Of a DNA stretch of 64,000 nt, positions 10,803 through 20,345 are shown one piece after another. The notes below the pieces were generated by a model that saw only the letters and a list, made by a program, of their open reading frames with translations, was not told the DNA's origin and did not search any database. The stretch's first letter is position 1. Each line of letters opens with the position of its first letter. The position numbers and the translations under genes are program-made. This stretch comes from Mesostigma viride (Eukaryota; Streptophyta; Mesostigmatophyceae; Mesostigmatales; Mesostigmataceae), in NCBI GenBank assembly GCA_009746045.1, contig RPFO01000264.1, forward strand, positions 496,001-560,000. The letters run 5' to 3'.

Positions 10803-11734
10803 TCATCCTGTGAGGTGAACACCTGTGAATTTTCCCGTGTCATTGTGTTTAACTAACACTGTCCTGCCAGTGGTGTTAAACTTTAGGATGGTGGCTGGCC
10901 CATGCCAGGTACCCACCTTGCCTAGTCCCGACTCCTTGTAGAATAGGACCTGATCCCCTTCTCTGAAGGTGGGACGTGGATGCTTTGCATCCTTGACAGC
11001 TAACCTGCTAGCTGTCTGTGCTCGCTGTGCGTTGTATAGGGCTAGTACCTCAGGTGGATAAATGCCTGCATGCAATCCATCTGGTGTAATGACCACCCCT
11101 TGTGGGGTTTTCATGAGTGGCCTCCTGTTGAGGACTTGGCACAACCTGGTGGACCACAGAGCTCTGTCAGCATATGACCCACTGTCAGCCAGCAGATTGC
11201 CATCTTCTTTGGCTACAAGGGTTTTAATGGACCTGATGGCCCTTTCAATAATGCCTTGCCTCTCATGATCTTCTAGCCCAGCCAGATCAATAGCCTCACA
11301 CCCTGGTTCATTGGCAAGACACGTGAACTGCTGATCCAGTAACAATGCCTCCACAGGGTAGTACCTGGCCTGAGCAATCAAGAGAGCCCTGAGCAACTGT
11401 GTCTTGTCCATTCCAGGTAATGGTTCAATGGTTGTGTACCTTGACCATGCATCTTTAAGTGCCAAGTAAGATTGTCCTTTGATATGAAAGACATCTCCTA
11501 CCACCCTGCCCTTGCTCTTAGGTGGGGTAGCTACATGCCACTTAGGGGGTTTGGGTGCATTGAACTGACAATGCTGGCAGTGGGATCTGACCACCTGGCA
11601 TGCACGTCTGAGTGCTGCCCCCCTATTGCTGCTGCCACCACCTCTGCACTCACTTCATGCCCATAAAGGAAATGCAACTGCAAAGCAAGCTCCTGAAAAC
11701 TGATATGAGCATCCTCTGAGGGGACACTCTGCAC
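10803..11734 (-). pseudogene. Integrase of element A
   Basis: The N-terminal zinc-binding part has LHFLYGH (H-x4-H), and CQHC follows after a frame change. The catalytic core shows GDVFHIKGQSYLALKDAWSRY (first Asp), LLLDQQF (second Asp) and ERQGIIERAIRSIK (Glu), with 29 residues between the second Asp and the Glu. The C-terminal part (FREGDQVLFYKESGLGKVGTW) is the SH3-like DNA-binding region. It inserts the cDNA into the genome. Frame changes occur near 11594 and after 10803. Confidence 0.82.
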
Positions 11735-12076
11735 ACCTTGGGAACCATAGATGTGAAGGTTGGTTTAGAGACATAATCTTCTGAAACCAGCTGTAGCACC
11801 TTTCCAGAACTGCTCACTGCTCTGACAGTGGGGCATGCAGATGAAAGAGGTGAAGCAGGCACACTCAAGCCAGCATGAGAGGGAGACTCACACTTCTTGC
11901 CGTAAGGAGGCCGCTTGCAGTCCTTGGGGTCACCGTGGGGCGGCCCGTGGCACTTGTGGCACAGGACGTCCAAATGCCCCAGCTCGTCCACGTTCTTGCG
12001 GCAGGTGGGCCGCAGGTGGTACTTCATGCCACAGCGGGTGCACCGCTGAGAAGACTTGTCCTCCTTGTCCTGCTTC

Positions 12077-12137
<61 letters not shown>

Positions 12138-14763
12138 GTTGCTGTTGTTGTTGTTGTTGCTGGAGCTGCCCCCCTTGGAGGGAGACTGCCCCTTACCCTT
12201 GCCCTTGCCCCAGCCCCTGCCCTTGCCCTTGCCCTTGCCCTTGCCCTTGCCCTTAAACATTTGTCCCAGCAGGGACTTGACTTCTGCCATAGTGACAGGT
12301 CTCTTGCTCCTGTCTTCCCTCTCCCTATCCTCCTCCTCCCTCTCTTCCCCCCTGACCCTCTTTACAGAGGTGCCCATGGCCCCCTGGCTAAGGGGAGCCA
12401 AGGCCAGCTTGATATAATCCAATGCCTCCTTCATGTCCTCCCAGTACTTTGCCATTCCTGTTGCAAGCATGGCGTAGGTGTTTTTGTCAAGTTTGAGTTT
12501 CTCAAGGAAGGAACGCAGCAAGAACTTGTGATCTAGCTGCTGGACATCAGGACGTGCTTTGATGGCTAGCTCATATTTCTTTGTCTCAGCCACATAGTCC
12601 ACTGATGTGACCCTGTATTCCTCTACCCACCTGAATGCCCCATAGATGTCCACAGATGAGGGGGTGGAGAGGAGGTCAGTTAGCTCCTTCATGAAAGCCT
12701 CCCAAACTGCCCTAGCCTGCGTGTCCTGCCACTTGGGATACCTACGCTGGAAGACAAGAATGAGATTCTGAATCTGAGAGAGGACTGATGGTAAAAATCC
12801 CCCTGCATGAGAGATCCAAACCAATTCTTGACATTCAGTTCCTCCCTAGCCAGCTGAAGAGAGAGAAGTGCATGATTCCCCTGCTCCCTAGTATACCCCT
12901 CAGGCAGCCCCCTGACATTAATCCTATCCACAGGACGGTTTTCATTGTAAGTGGGCAACCTAGAGGGGGATGCAGGGGGAGAGGGAGAAGATGGTGTTGC
13001 TGCTGCAGCATTCACAGGAGAGACCTGCTGAGAGGGAAGTGCTACTTGAGTGAGCTGAGCAGGATGGGCAAACATGGGCTGTGTAGGAGGGTTAGACAAC
13101 ATAGGGGTGGGCTGGTGGGGGTGTGAGTGTGTGTCACTTCCCGCCTCCTGCTGCGGGCCTCCTCCCAATCATGGAAGGTGGGAGAGAGGGACACTTCATC
13201 GTCAGTAGGGTTAGTAAGATCATGATGCAGCCAGGTAGGCAGCCACCTACCCGCCCCAGGATGGCGTTGTAGGAGCTCCAGACGCACCAGACGCACCCTG
13301 CTGCCCTGCACCCTCCTCCCTGAGAGGAGAGCCTGCAGGGCAGGCAGCAGGTCGTCGCACACCCTGCGTGTGCTGCTTGGAGGTTGGGCAGCCCAGGATG
13401 TGCGTGATGATGCACACACCAGGCTGCCCGCCTCCGCGACGTGCATCTGCTGGCTCCTGTCGGCCAGCCCACGGAAGGAGGCTGTGGCTGTCTGTATGGC
13501 ACGCCACACGGCCTCATCACCCAGGGTGATGAAGTCGCGACCTTGCAGGTCGCCCTCCAGCAGTGCTGGTTGCTGCCCAGCTGGTGGGACCCTGGGCCCC
13601 TCCGGCCCTGCCAGGGACTTGTCCTTGTTGCGGCTAGGGGGGCCTGCCCCCCAGAGCCGCTGGAGGTGCCCGTGACACCCTCCATGGGGGCTGCATCCCC
13701 CGCCAGCGCCGGAGGCGCCGGCGTCGCTGCCGGGGTCCCTGCGACCCCGGGCGCTTGTGTCGCCGCCGGGGTCCCTGCGACCCCGGTGGCCTCCTCAGCC
13801 ACCTGGCCCCCACTGGGCGGGGGAGCCTGCGGCTGAGGTTGGACCCTCTGACCTGCCAGAGGGTCCTGGGTGGCTTCACCACCCATGGGCGTGTTGGGGG
13901 CGTCTGCCGCCCCGCGCTCCGTCGCAGGCGGCATCGCAGCCGCCTCACGCCTATCCGGGCCCCAGCCAACTGGCGTGACTTGGGGCCACGGCCCCAACGG
14001 AGTCAGCGCGATCTCTGTCGGGCGACCACGCGCAGCGCCTCTCTCTGGCGCCTGGACGCCCACTGATCAACAGTGCCGGGATTGTGCCTCGGCCGATTGG
14101 CGAAACAGTACAGCCAAACTGCCACCTGAACCAGTGAACTGCATCCTCAAACGCTCGATCATCGTTGCCCGATGAACCTCTATCGCGTGTATCTCCTCAT
14201 CTGGAAGCACTGAAAACGTTGATGTGATCCGGCCGTTCACCGAAATGAACGCCGGGATGTCGTCCTCCCCAAGGGGAGAAAATGGGGTGGGCGCCCGAAC
14301 GCGACCGGGGGCGGAACATGTTCCCCATACCGGTCAATGTCCATGGTGGCCATCTGTCGGCCCACGGAAAGGTTGCCAGACGTCGCAGGTGTCTGCGACG
14401 AAAGCTCAAGCGAAGGCCGAGGCCTCGCAGGCGCACCTCCCATCCTCCTCGAGGAATCACTCCGCTCACGACCCCCGTCACCTGCGACGGGGGAACGTGC
14501 CCGGGGGACCTGCCCCCCAGGTGCCATGGCGGACGAACCGCCAGTGGCAAACGGACGACCGCTCGCCATCCCCCGGGCGCCGGGCCCCACCTGCGGGCCC
14601 CGACGCCTGGGTGGTCAGCGACCACCGTGCGGAAGGTGACGTTGGGCGTCACCCTCGCATCGTTGGTGGAGGGCGTGCCCTCCGGCGAAAGGCGGGGTGA
14701 GGTGCGCCTGGCAGGCGCCTTCCCCTTGTTGTTGTTGCCGTTGTTGCCGTTGTTGGAAGCCAT
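11650..14763 (-). pseudogene. gag: gag region of element A, multiply frameshifted
   Basis: The ATG at 14763 opens an Asn-rich leader (MASNNGNNGNNNKGKAP). Open blocks then alternate frames: a Pro/Ala/Gly-rich segment with repeated GVAGTPAAT (about 13750-13830), a helical block near 13500-13150, a linker, and the capsid-like part at 12824-12360 (FQRRYPKWQDTQARAVWEAF; LEKLKLDKNTYAMLATGMA). After that come Lys-Gly repeats coded by (CCCTTG)n and poly-Asn/Thr coded by (TTG)n. Near 12020 two zinc-finger-like motifs appear, CTRCGMKYHLRPTC and CHKCHGPPHGDPKDC. At about 3.1 kb it is longer than usual copia gag genes because of the extra N-terminal 1.8 kb. Confidence 0.7.
12077..12254. repeat. (TTG)n and (CCCTTG)n microsatellites inside the gag of element A
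   Basis: A run of about 25 TTG triplets (12077-12160) is followed after a short gap by CCCTTG hexamers (about 12193-12254). On the coding strand they give poly-Asn/Thr/Gln and alternating Lys-Gly. The Lys-Gly run probably acts as a basic nucleic-acid-binding tail. Slippage here probably contributes to the frame changes nearby. Confidence 0.85.
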
Positions 14764-14807
14764 ATTTTTTTTTTTGCTTGAAAAAAAATATCGAACTTTT
14801 CAGTCCA

Positions 14808-15261
14808 AGTTGGATGGAGACTAGGGACGACGAACAACTGCGAAAGCTGAAGCGAATGATGATTGTATTACAATAATACAATGAGAGAGCAATGGAAGCT
14901 GAGGGCTCAGAATGGAACGTCTGGGCAAACTCGGGTGCTGGCACTCCCCAGTGCTACGCCTATATGCCTATGGCGGTGCTACCTGCAGCACCAACCAGTG
15001 GACAACTGTACACTGCAATGCCATGCGACCACGTCACTAGCAACCAGCTAAGACTCGGCCCGTCAGGCCCGGCTACACCGGACCTGGCGGGTCGATCTAG
15101 CACCTAGGAACAGTCTGGCACTAACTGCACGTCAGTCCACCTGACGCCTCAGTACCGTACGCCCTGCCGTACAGTACTGAGGTGTCCCGCTCAGCCGCGG
15201 TAGGCAATACGCGGCGCGCAGGCCGGAAATCCGTGTGTCAGCCTAAGCATCTCATCTAACT
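14808..15261 (-). repeat. 5' LTR of element A
   Basis: 454 bp, the partner of 6827-7281, with the same three hairpins (first stem at 14862-14882). Reading minus, it is followed directly by TGGACTGAAAAGTTCG, which could serve as a primer-binding site (starts TGG as needed to pair with a tRNA CCA end). I cannot name the tRNA. The gag ATG lies 45 bp beyond the LTR. Confidence 0.85.
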
Positions 15262-15913
15262 GGAGGTCAAAGGGGATCTCATCCAGAATTTCCTTAGCTA
15301 TTGCAAAATGGTTGAGGAAGGCAGGGCCCACGGTTTCAACGTGGCAGACAACATAGCCCTGACCAACTGGTTGAAGGTCTCTGGGCTGGATAAGGCCACA
15401 CGTGGATCCCTCAAGGTCATGTGTGCTCCTCACTCCACCCTGAAGGCCTACAAGGTCATCATCAAGCAAGCTCTTGAAGCTGAGGAGCTGTTTGAGGGTG
15501 GGGTGCCAGCAGTGAAGGCAACCCACGCAGGTGGGCGTGCCCAGGGGGGCTCCAAGACGTCTGAGGCTGACAGAAGCCAGGGAGGACGAGGGGGCAACCA
15601 TAACAAGCGCAAGGGCGATCATTCACCCGACTCTGACAGGAGGTCACACTCCAAGTCGGTGTTCAGGCGAGTGGGTGGTAAGCCCAAGCAGGGCAACGCG
15701 CCTGACAACGGGGGAGGAGGCCAGGGCAAGTCAAAAATACAATGCTACCTGTGCAAGGGGTGGGGGCATATCAAGAAGGAGTGTCCCAGCTTCAAGAAGT
15801 CCCAGGGCCAGGGCAGCAACAAGAATAACAACAACAACAACAAGAAGAACAACAACAAGTCCCAGGGCCAGCCTTCAAAGGGCAGTCAGCAAGAAGACAA
15901 CAAGGAGCAGTGA
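15262..15913 (+). CDS. gag: gag of element B, 3' part, with zinc knuckle and UGA end
   Basis: Continues the B gag in frame after element A. It is open from the duplication through ATG 15308 (an internal Met). A helical capsid end (LTNWLKVSGLDKATRGSLK; KVIIKQALEAEELFEGG) is followed by a basic linker, one canonical CCHC zinc knuckle CYLCKGWGHIKKEC and an Asn/Lys-rich tail. It ends with TGA at 15911-15913 in the context CAG TGA CTG. The 47 codons that follow up to ATG 16055 are open in the same frame, so Gag-Pol could be made by stop-codon readthrough. Confidence 0.8.
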
Positions 15914-16054
15914 CTGTCTGAGGCAACCCCTACACACCTTAATTCACCCAGGGGGGAAGCCAGGTGCTCCAATGCAGATTTTATATCTGGGCAACAAGAG
16001 GGTGATCTCCAGGTTCAGGGTGGCCCCAGGTCACCTGGAGAGGTACAGGTTCCT

Positions 16055-18883
16055 ATGAAGACGTCCTTGACAGCTGATGAAGCTGTAAGAATGTCTGACC
16101 CCATGCATCCTCGTGCTGGGCACGAGGGTGGACCTCTCATTTTGAGAGAAACCAATGTACAACCACAGAGGGGTGTGAAGGCCTCTGGTGGTATGCATGT
16201 GGTCCCTGCTGGCGGTCCAGTTGTTGGGCATGAGCAGGGTGACTCAGGCTCTGAGTCAGAACAGGATGGAAGTCAGCATGGTGATGCTGGACAACCTGAC
16301 AGCACAGTCCTGACTGTGCCAGGGACTGCTTCCTCTGTGTACCAGGAGTTGGGTGCCCGAATCCACAACATGTTTGGGCATGCCACTTCTCTGTCAAACA
16401 ACTTTGCCTTCCGTATGGGCAGGGCACCCCTTCTCAAGGCGTGTCAGCAAGCTGCCTCACGGTGTAAGTGCCAGTTGTCCTCCAACAAGCCCAGGAAATC
16501 ACATGCCAAAGCTCTACCTCAGAGCATTGGTGATCTGCAGTGTGATATCCAACACATCAGGGGCATGCAACTGTTGGTGTGCGTGGACAGGTACACAAAA
16601 TACAAGGTGCTGGAGCATTTACCTTCTATGAAGAACAGGTACTTGCTGGCTGCCCTGCAGAATGTAAGAGCCAAGTTTCCTACCACAAGGATCCAGGTGG
16701 ACATGCAGTTTCAGCATCTCAAGGGTGATCCTACCCTTCCTGAGTTGCTGGTTACACCTAGGGAGGCTCATGGGCAGCAGGGTGCTATCGAGAGGGCAAT
16801 CCAGGAGGTCAAGAAATTGATCATCTCTGAAGACTGGGTACCCTTGTCTGCACCTGCACTTGTCAGGAGTGCATGGCTGAGGAACGTGGAGCAGCAGCTG
16901 AACAGCAGGGTTAACTTCTACTATGATGGAGTTGCTGTCAGCCCAATGGGTCTATATCATGGCCTGTGCCCACCACATGTGCTGGAGGGCTGGAAACATG
17001 CTGCACATGTCACCTTTGCCAAGCTGAGGGAGAAGGACCGGGGTTGGAAGATGCTGGAGCCACAAGTGGGTCAGAAGGTCCTAGCTTGGAAGGAACCTAG
17101 CCTTTATGGCAAACGTGGTAGCTGGAGTCCTGGGGTGGTTACCCAGGTTGATGAAGCTAGCCACGCATGCTTGGTCAGCATGGAGGACGAACCAAAGCAT
17201 GTACACCGGCTGAGTTGGTCATATGTCAAGCCTAACCTGATGAATGAGGGCAGTCAGGCACAAGGCTCACAGGATCTGCAGGATTTTCAGGTCCCAAGTG
17301 ACATCACTGACGCAACGACCACATCTGTTGCAGGGGAATCTGTCAGCCCTGGCCAGGTTGCAGAGGTACTTGTTGAACAGGCTGCAAGGTCAACAGCTGG
17401 GGAGTCAACTGTCAAGCCCAAGGCACTAACCAAGCCCAGGGGGACAAGTTTGGCTGGATTGATTGGGGCTCTACAAAGAGCCAAGAAGCAGCCCAAGGTA
17501 GCCAAGCTCAGGTGGCATGGCAATCTGGGGCTGGACACTGCCTTAGAGGTAGACACTAATTCTCAGGTTTCCATCATTGGGACCAGAGCTGCAGCAGGGT
17601 ACAGCATGACTGAGCCCAGCTATCAGTTTGTGTCTGACTTCAGTGGCGGGGTACACGTGAAGGTACTGGGTGAGGTATCTATTCCTATCCTTGGACAGGA
17701 CACTGCATTTTGTGTCTTGGAGGGCTATCAAGGACCTGCTCTTCTGGGGCAGAATTTCCTATGCCAGGATGGAGTAGTGATCACGTCCTCTCTCCTGACT
17801 AAGGAAGGGGCTGGTCAGGTCCCACTGATTAATTTCAGGACCACTCACCTATCACGTGCAGTAACCAGGTCGGTTAAGCGTGTGCAAGTGTGCCAGGGGC
17901 AGGAGCCCTTGGTAGATGACCTCATATTGCCAGCTGCTAGTCATCCAAGCAGTTTGGGCATTGGTCCTCACTCACTTGCTGGACACAGCCCTATCAACTA
18001 CCAAGGCCTGGTGAAGCTCATGTCCTCTCCCATTATGTGTCCCCAGGTCACACTGGGTCTGATTAAATCTGGGGAGGACTGGATCTCCAAGAAATGCGTG
18101 GAACCTGTCAATGACCTGCCTCCTGCACGACGTCTACTCAAGCTCAAGTTTGTCATCAAGATGAAGGAGGTGGACGGGGTCAAGGTACCACATGTAAGGC
18201 CAGTGCTGAATGAGTTCAAGGGTACTGGTGAGTGCACTGCTGAGGAGTTGTATACCCCTGGCATGTTGCATGATACTTGGAGGCTGCTACTGTGTGTATT
18301 TCTAGGCCTTCTCAACAAGGGCTTGGACTATGGCTCAGTGGTGGTAGACTTCAAGAGGGCATTTCTGGAGGGTGATGCAGATGTGGCACAGGAAAAGTGG
18401 GAGGGCAAGACGCCTTTCTATGTCAGGGTGCCTGCTGTATGGAAAAGGGACATTCACACAGAGTTCCTTAAAATCCTCAAGGGCCTGGAGGGCCTGAGGT
18501 CAAGTCCAATAATCTGGAGGGAGACTCTCAACCGTTTCCTGAAGGAGCATTGCAACTTGAAGGTCTCTCCTGTAGACCCCTGTCTGTTTCTGGGGCAATG
18601 GGAAGGCCTGCCAGTGTATGCTTCGCTGCACGGGGATGACCTACATCTGATAGCTCCCACGTCGTGGCTTAAGGAGCTGATCTCCATCATTAAGTCCAAG
18701 TTTCCTCTGGGTAGGGAGCAATGGCAGGTGGAGAATGAGCCTCTGCTGTTTGTGGGCATGGAGGCCACACTGGTGAAAAAGGGGGGGAGTGGCGTATGCT
18801 GCTGGTGGGGGGCAATGATTATCAAGAGACCCTCATTAGCAAGCTTCCTCCAGTCATCACACAGGCACTGTGTCCCATGGTGA
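16055..18883 (+). CDS. pol: pol of element B: integrase, protease-like domain, reverse transcriptase
   Basis: A 942-residue open frame. Integrase: HNMFGH near residue 103 and SRCKC (zinc binding), first Asp in QCDIQHI near 162, second in QVDMQF near 214, Glu in GAIERAIQEVKK near 245, then a C-terminal SH3-like part (VLAWKEPSLYGKRGSWSPG). Retropepsin-like domain at about 490-580: ALEVDTNSQVSIIG and GPALLGQNFLCQDG. Reverse transcriptase from about 690: LLKLKFVIKMKEVDG, VVDFKRAFLEGD near 763, GLEGLRSSPIIW, SPVDPCLF and the active site LHGDDLHLIAP near 858. Order IN-PR-RT is not that of known copia elements. A G run at 18780-18787 shifts the frame, and the true continuation is at 18796. Confidence 0.88.
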   Translation: MKTSLTADEAVRMSDPMHPRAGHEGGPLILRETNVQPQRGVKASGGMHVVPAGGPVVGHEQGDSGSESEQDGSQHGDAGQPDSTVLTVPGTASSVYQELGARIHNMFGHATSLSNNFAFRMGRAPLLKACQQAASRCKCQLSSNKPRKSHAKALPQSIGDLQCDIQHIRGMQLLVCVDRYTKYKVLEHLPSMKNRYLLAALQNVRAKFPTTRIQVDMQFQHLKGDPTLPELLVTPREAHGQQGAIERAIQEVKKLIISEDWVPLSAPALVRSAWLRNVEQQLNSRVNFYYDGVAVSPMGLYHGLCPPHVLEGWKHAAHVTFAKLREKDRGWKMLEPQVGQKVLAWKEPSLYGKRGSWSPGVVTQVDEASHACLVSMEDEPKHVHRLSWSYVKPNLMNEGSQAQGSQDLQDFQVPSDITDATTTSVAGESVSPGQVAEVLVEQAARSTAGESTVKPKALTKPRGTSLAGLIGALQRAKKQPKVAKLRWHGNLGLDTALEVDTNSQVSIIGTRAAAGYSMTEPSYQFVSDFSGGVHVKVLGEVSIPILGQDTAFCVLEGYQGPALLGQNFLCQDGVVITSSLLTKEGAGQVPLINFRTTHLSRAVTRSVKRVQVCQGQEPLVDDLILPAASHPSSLGIGPHSLAGHSPINYQGLVKLMSSPIMCPQVTLGLIKSGEDWISKKCVEPVNDLPPARRLLKLKFVIKMKEVDGVKVPHVRPVLNEFKGTGECTAEELYTPGMLHDTWRLLLCVFLGLLNKGLDYGSVVVDFKRAFLEGDADVAQEKWEGKTPFYVRVPAVWKRDIHTEFLKILKGLEGLRSSPIIWRETLNRFLKEHCNLKVSPVDPCLFLGQWEGLPVYASLHGDDLHLIAPTSWLKELISIIKSKFPLGREQWQVENEPLLFVGMEATLVKKGGSGVCCWWGAMIIKRPSLASFLQSSHRHCVPW

Positions 18884-19297
18884 GGGGCATGGTTGCTTGG
18901 GTGGCGGGCATTTCCAGGCCAGACCTTATGGTCATAGCCAGGTTGCCTGATGACATGCTGGTGGAGCTAGGGTCTGCCAAGGTGGCTGATCAGGTCAGGG
19001 CTTCATCTGGCATTCTGTTGTCTGCAGTGGATTTATCACAACCCATTTGCATGGAGCTGTATGTGGACAGCTCAATGGACAGCAGGCAGGTCTCCAAGGT
19101 CAGGGGCAGGGCTGCAGGGCTCTTTGTGCTCAGACAGGAAGGCCTGGGGAGTTTGGTGAGCTGGTTTAGTCGCCTGCACAAACGGGTGGCTGTCAGCAGT
19201 GATGTGGCAGAATGCAGGGCTATTTGTGAAGGCATTCACACAAGCCTTTATCTGAAGGAGTTGCTTCATCAGATGACTTCTAACACTCCTTGGCCAC
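18796..19297 (+). pseudogene. Reverse transcriptase end and RNase H of element B, 5' part
   Basis: Continues pol after the frame change in the poly-G run (one G too many or too few at 18780-18787). It carries the RT connection (LCPMVRGMVAWVAGISRPDL) and the beginning of RNase H: MELYVDSSMDSRQVSKV with the first Asp, LVSWFSRLHKRVAVSSDVAECRAI with the Glu. Element C cuts it at 19298, and the rest of RNase H is at 22056-22297. Homologous motifs in A occur in the same order. Confidence 0.8.
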
Positions 19298-19794
19298 TGT
19301 CAGAATGTTAATGACTGGTGGCAAGGCTTAAAGATCAAATGTATATTGCTTTACTGATTTAATATATTGACTTTGAGTCGGCGTACAAACGGGTAAGGTT
19401 CTCGTGCACCATGAGTCACCTATATAGAAGAGACAAAGTCCTTCAGTGGCGGCTACACTGTTTGCTGCCGTTGATCCATTACAAATCGTACGGTACAAAA
19501 TGAGCAAACTTTTCACCACAAGTGACGGTGACCAACATTAGTTGGTACGACGTTATGGCATGCGGGGACTAAGCCACAGCGCCTCCTAGGCAGCGCCAGA
19601 AAACGTACAAAGGTTCACTAGAGAAATTCATGCGACCACTAGCAAGTCACAGTACTCGTAGTACAGTTGAAAAAGATATTAATGCCGATTTATACTACAT
19701 CGGACTTTGAAATCATACCCTGAAAATATTGCTGATAAACGAACAGCTAATGGGCACAACCAGGTTGTCAGGCATATTGGGGCATATCCTGACA
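19298..19794 (-). repeat. 3' LTR of element C
   Basis: 497 bp, TG...CA ends, identical by eye to 21554-22050. Preceded on the minus strand by the purine tract CAAGGGGGG at 19795-19803. Confidence 0.92.
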
Positions 19795-19965
19795 CCCCCC
19801 TTGCATACAATGTGCCTGTTCCCCCCTTGCTCAGAGAGACCTATAGCTAGTGAGGGTATAGCCGGGTACACTCCCCTGGCACCCCTGGCACCCCCCTTAC
19901 ACGGCTATCTGGTTGGTACTGAGAGGAGACTTGATGACTGTAGCCCCCAGGTGTCCGCTGTTGTT

Positions 19966-20021
19966 GCTGGAAAATGCTGGAAAATGCTGGAAAATGCTGG
20001 AAAATGCTGGAAAAATGCTGG
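19966..20021. repeat. Tandem 10-mer AAAATGCTGG in element C
   Basis: About five head-to-tail copies, the last with an extra A. It lies in the noncoding part between gag and the 3' LTR. Flanking it are two copies of CCCCCAGGTGTCC about 100 bp apart. Confidence 0.85.
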
Positions 20022-20345
20022 GACCCTTGAAAGACATCCGGTGGCCCCCAGGTGTCCCTGGGAGTGCGCCACAGGAGGAAAGAACACAGGTTGACTGGTT
20101 GATGCTGGTACTGCAGTACTGGTCACTGCTGGCTGCTGGCATGAAGACCTGTCGCCTGTCACGTCTGGCAGGGCGGGCTACTAGCCGCTAGCGATGCAGG
20201 AGGGCCAGGGGACGGGTTGGGGGGGCTGGCTGCTGTCGCCTGCTGCAGTGCAGGTTGAAAAGCTCCAGGGCCCACGTCTGGTGCTAGCTGGGCCCAGCTG
20301 GCTGCTACCCCTTGTTCCCTGTCCCGGGGGAGCTGGATAAGACGT

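Larger units (their letters stand above)
6827..15261 (-). mobile_element. Element A: Ty1/copia-like retrotransposon inserted in the B gag
   Basis: 8,435 bp bounded by 455/454-bp direct LTRs and a perfect 5-bp target duplication GGAGG (6822-6826 and 15262-15266). Removing it restores an open gag frame in element B. On the minus strand it reads gag, zinc fingers, integrase, protease-like domain, reverse transcriptase, RNase H and a roughly 1-kb 3' UTR. All coding parts have frameshifts. LTR ends are AGTT and AACT as in B, and domain order and catalytic-box changes are also shared with B, so A and B belong to one lineage although their LTR sequences differ. Confidence 0.88.

Noticed and set aside
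11835-12536. Plus-strand ORF rich in Cys and Val runs
   Set aside because: It is the reverse reading of the (TTG)n and (CCCTTG)n repeats in the minus-strand gag of element A.
19328-19519. Conserved 63-codon ORF present twice (also at 21584-21775)
   Set aside because: It lies wholly inside the two identical LTRs of element C, so the identity reflects LTR duplication, not protein conservation.
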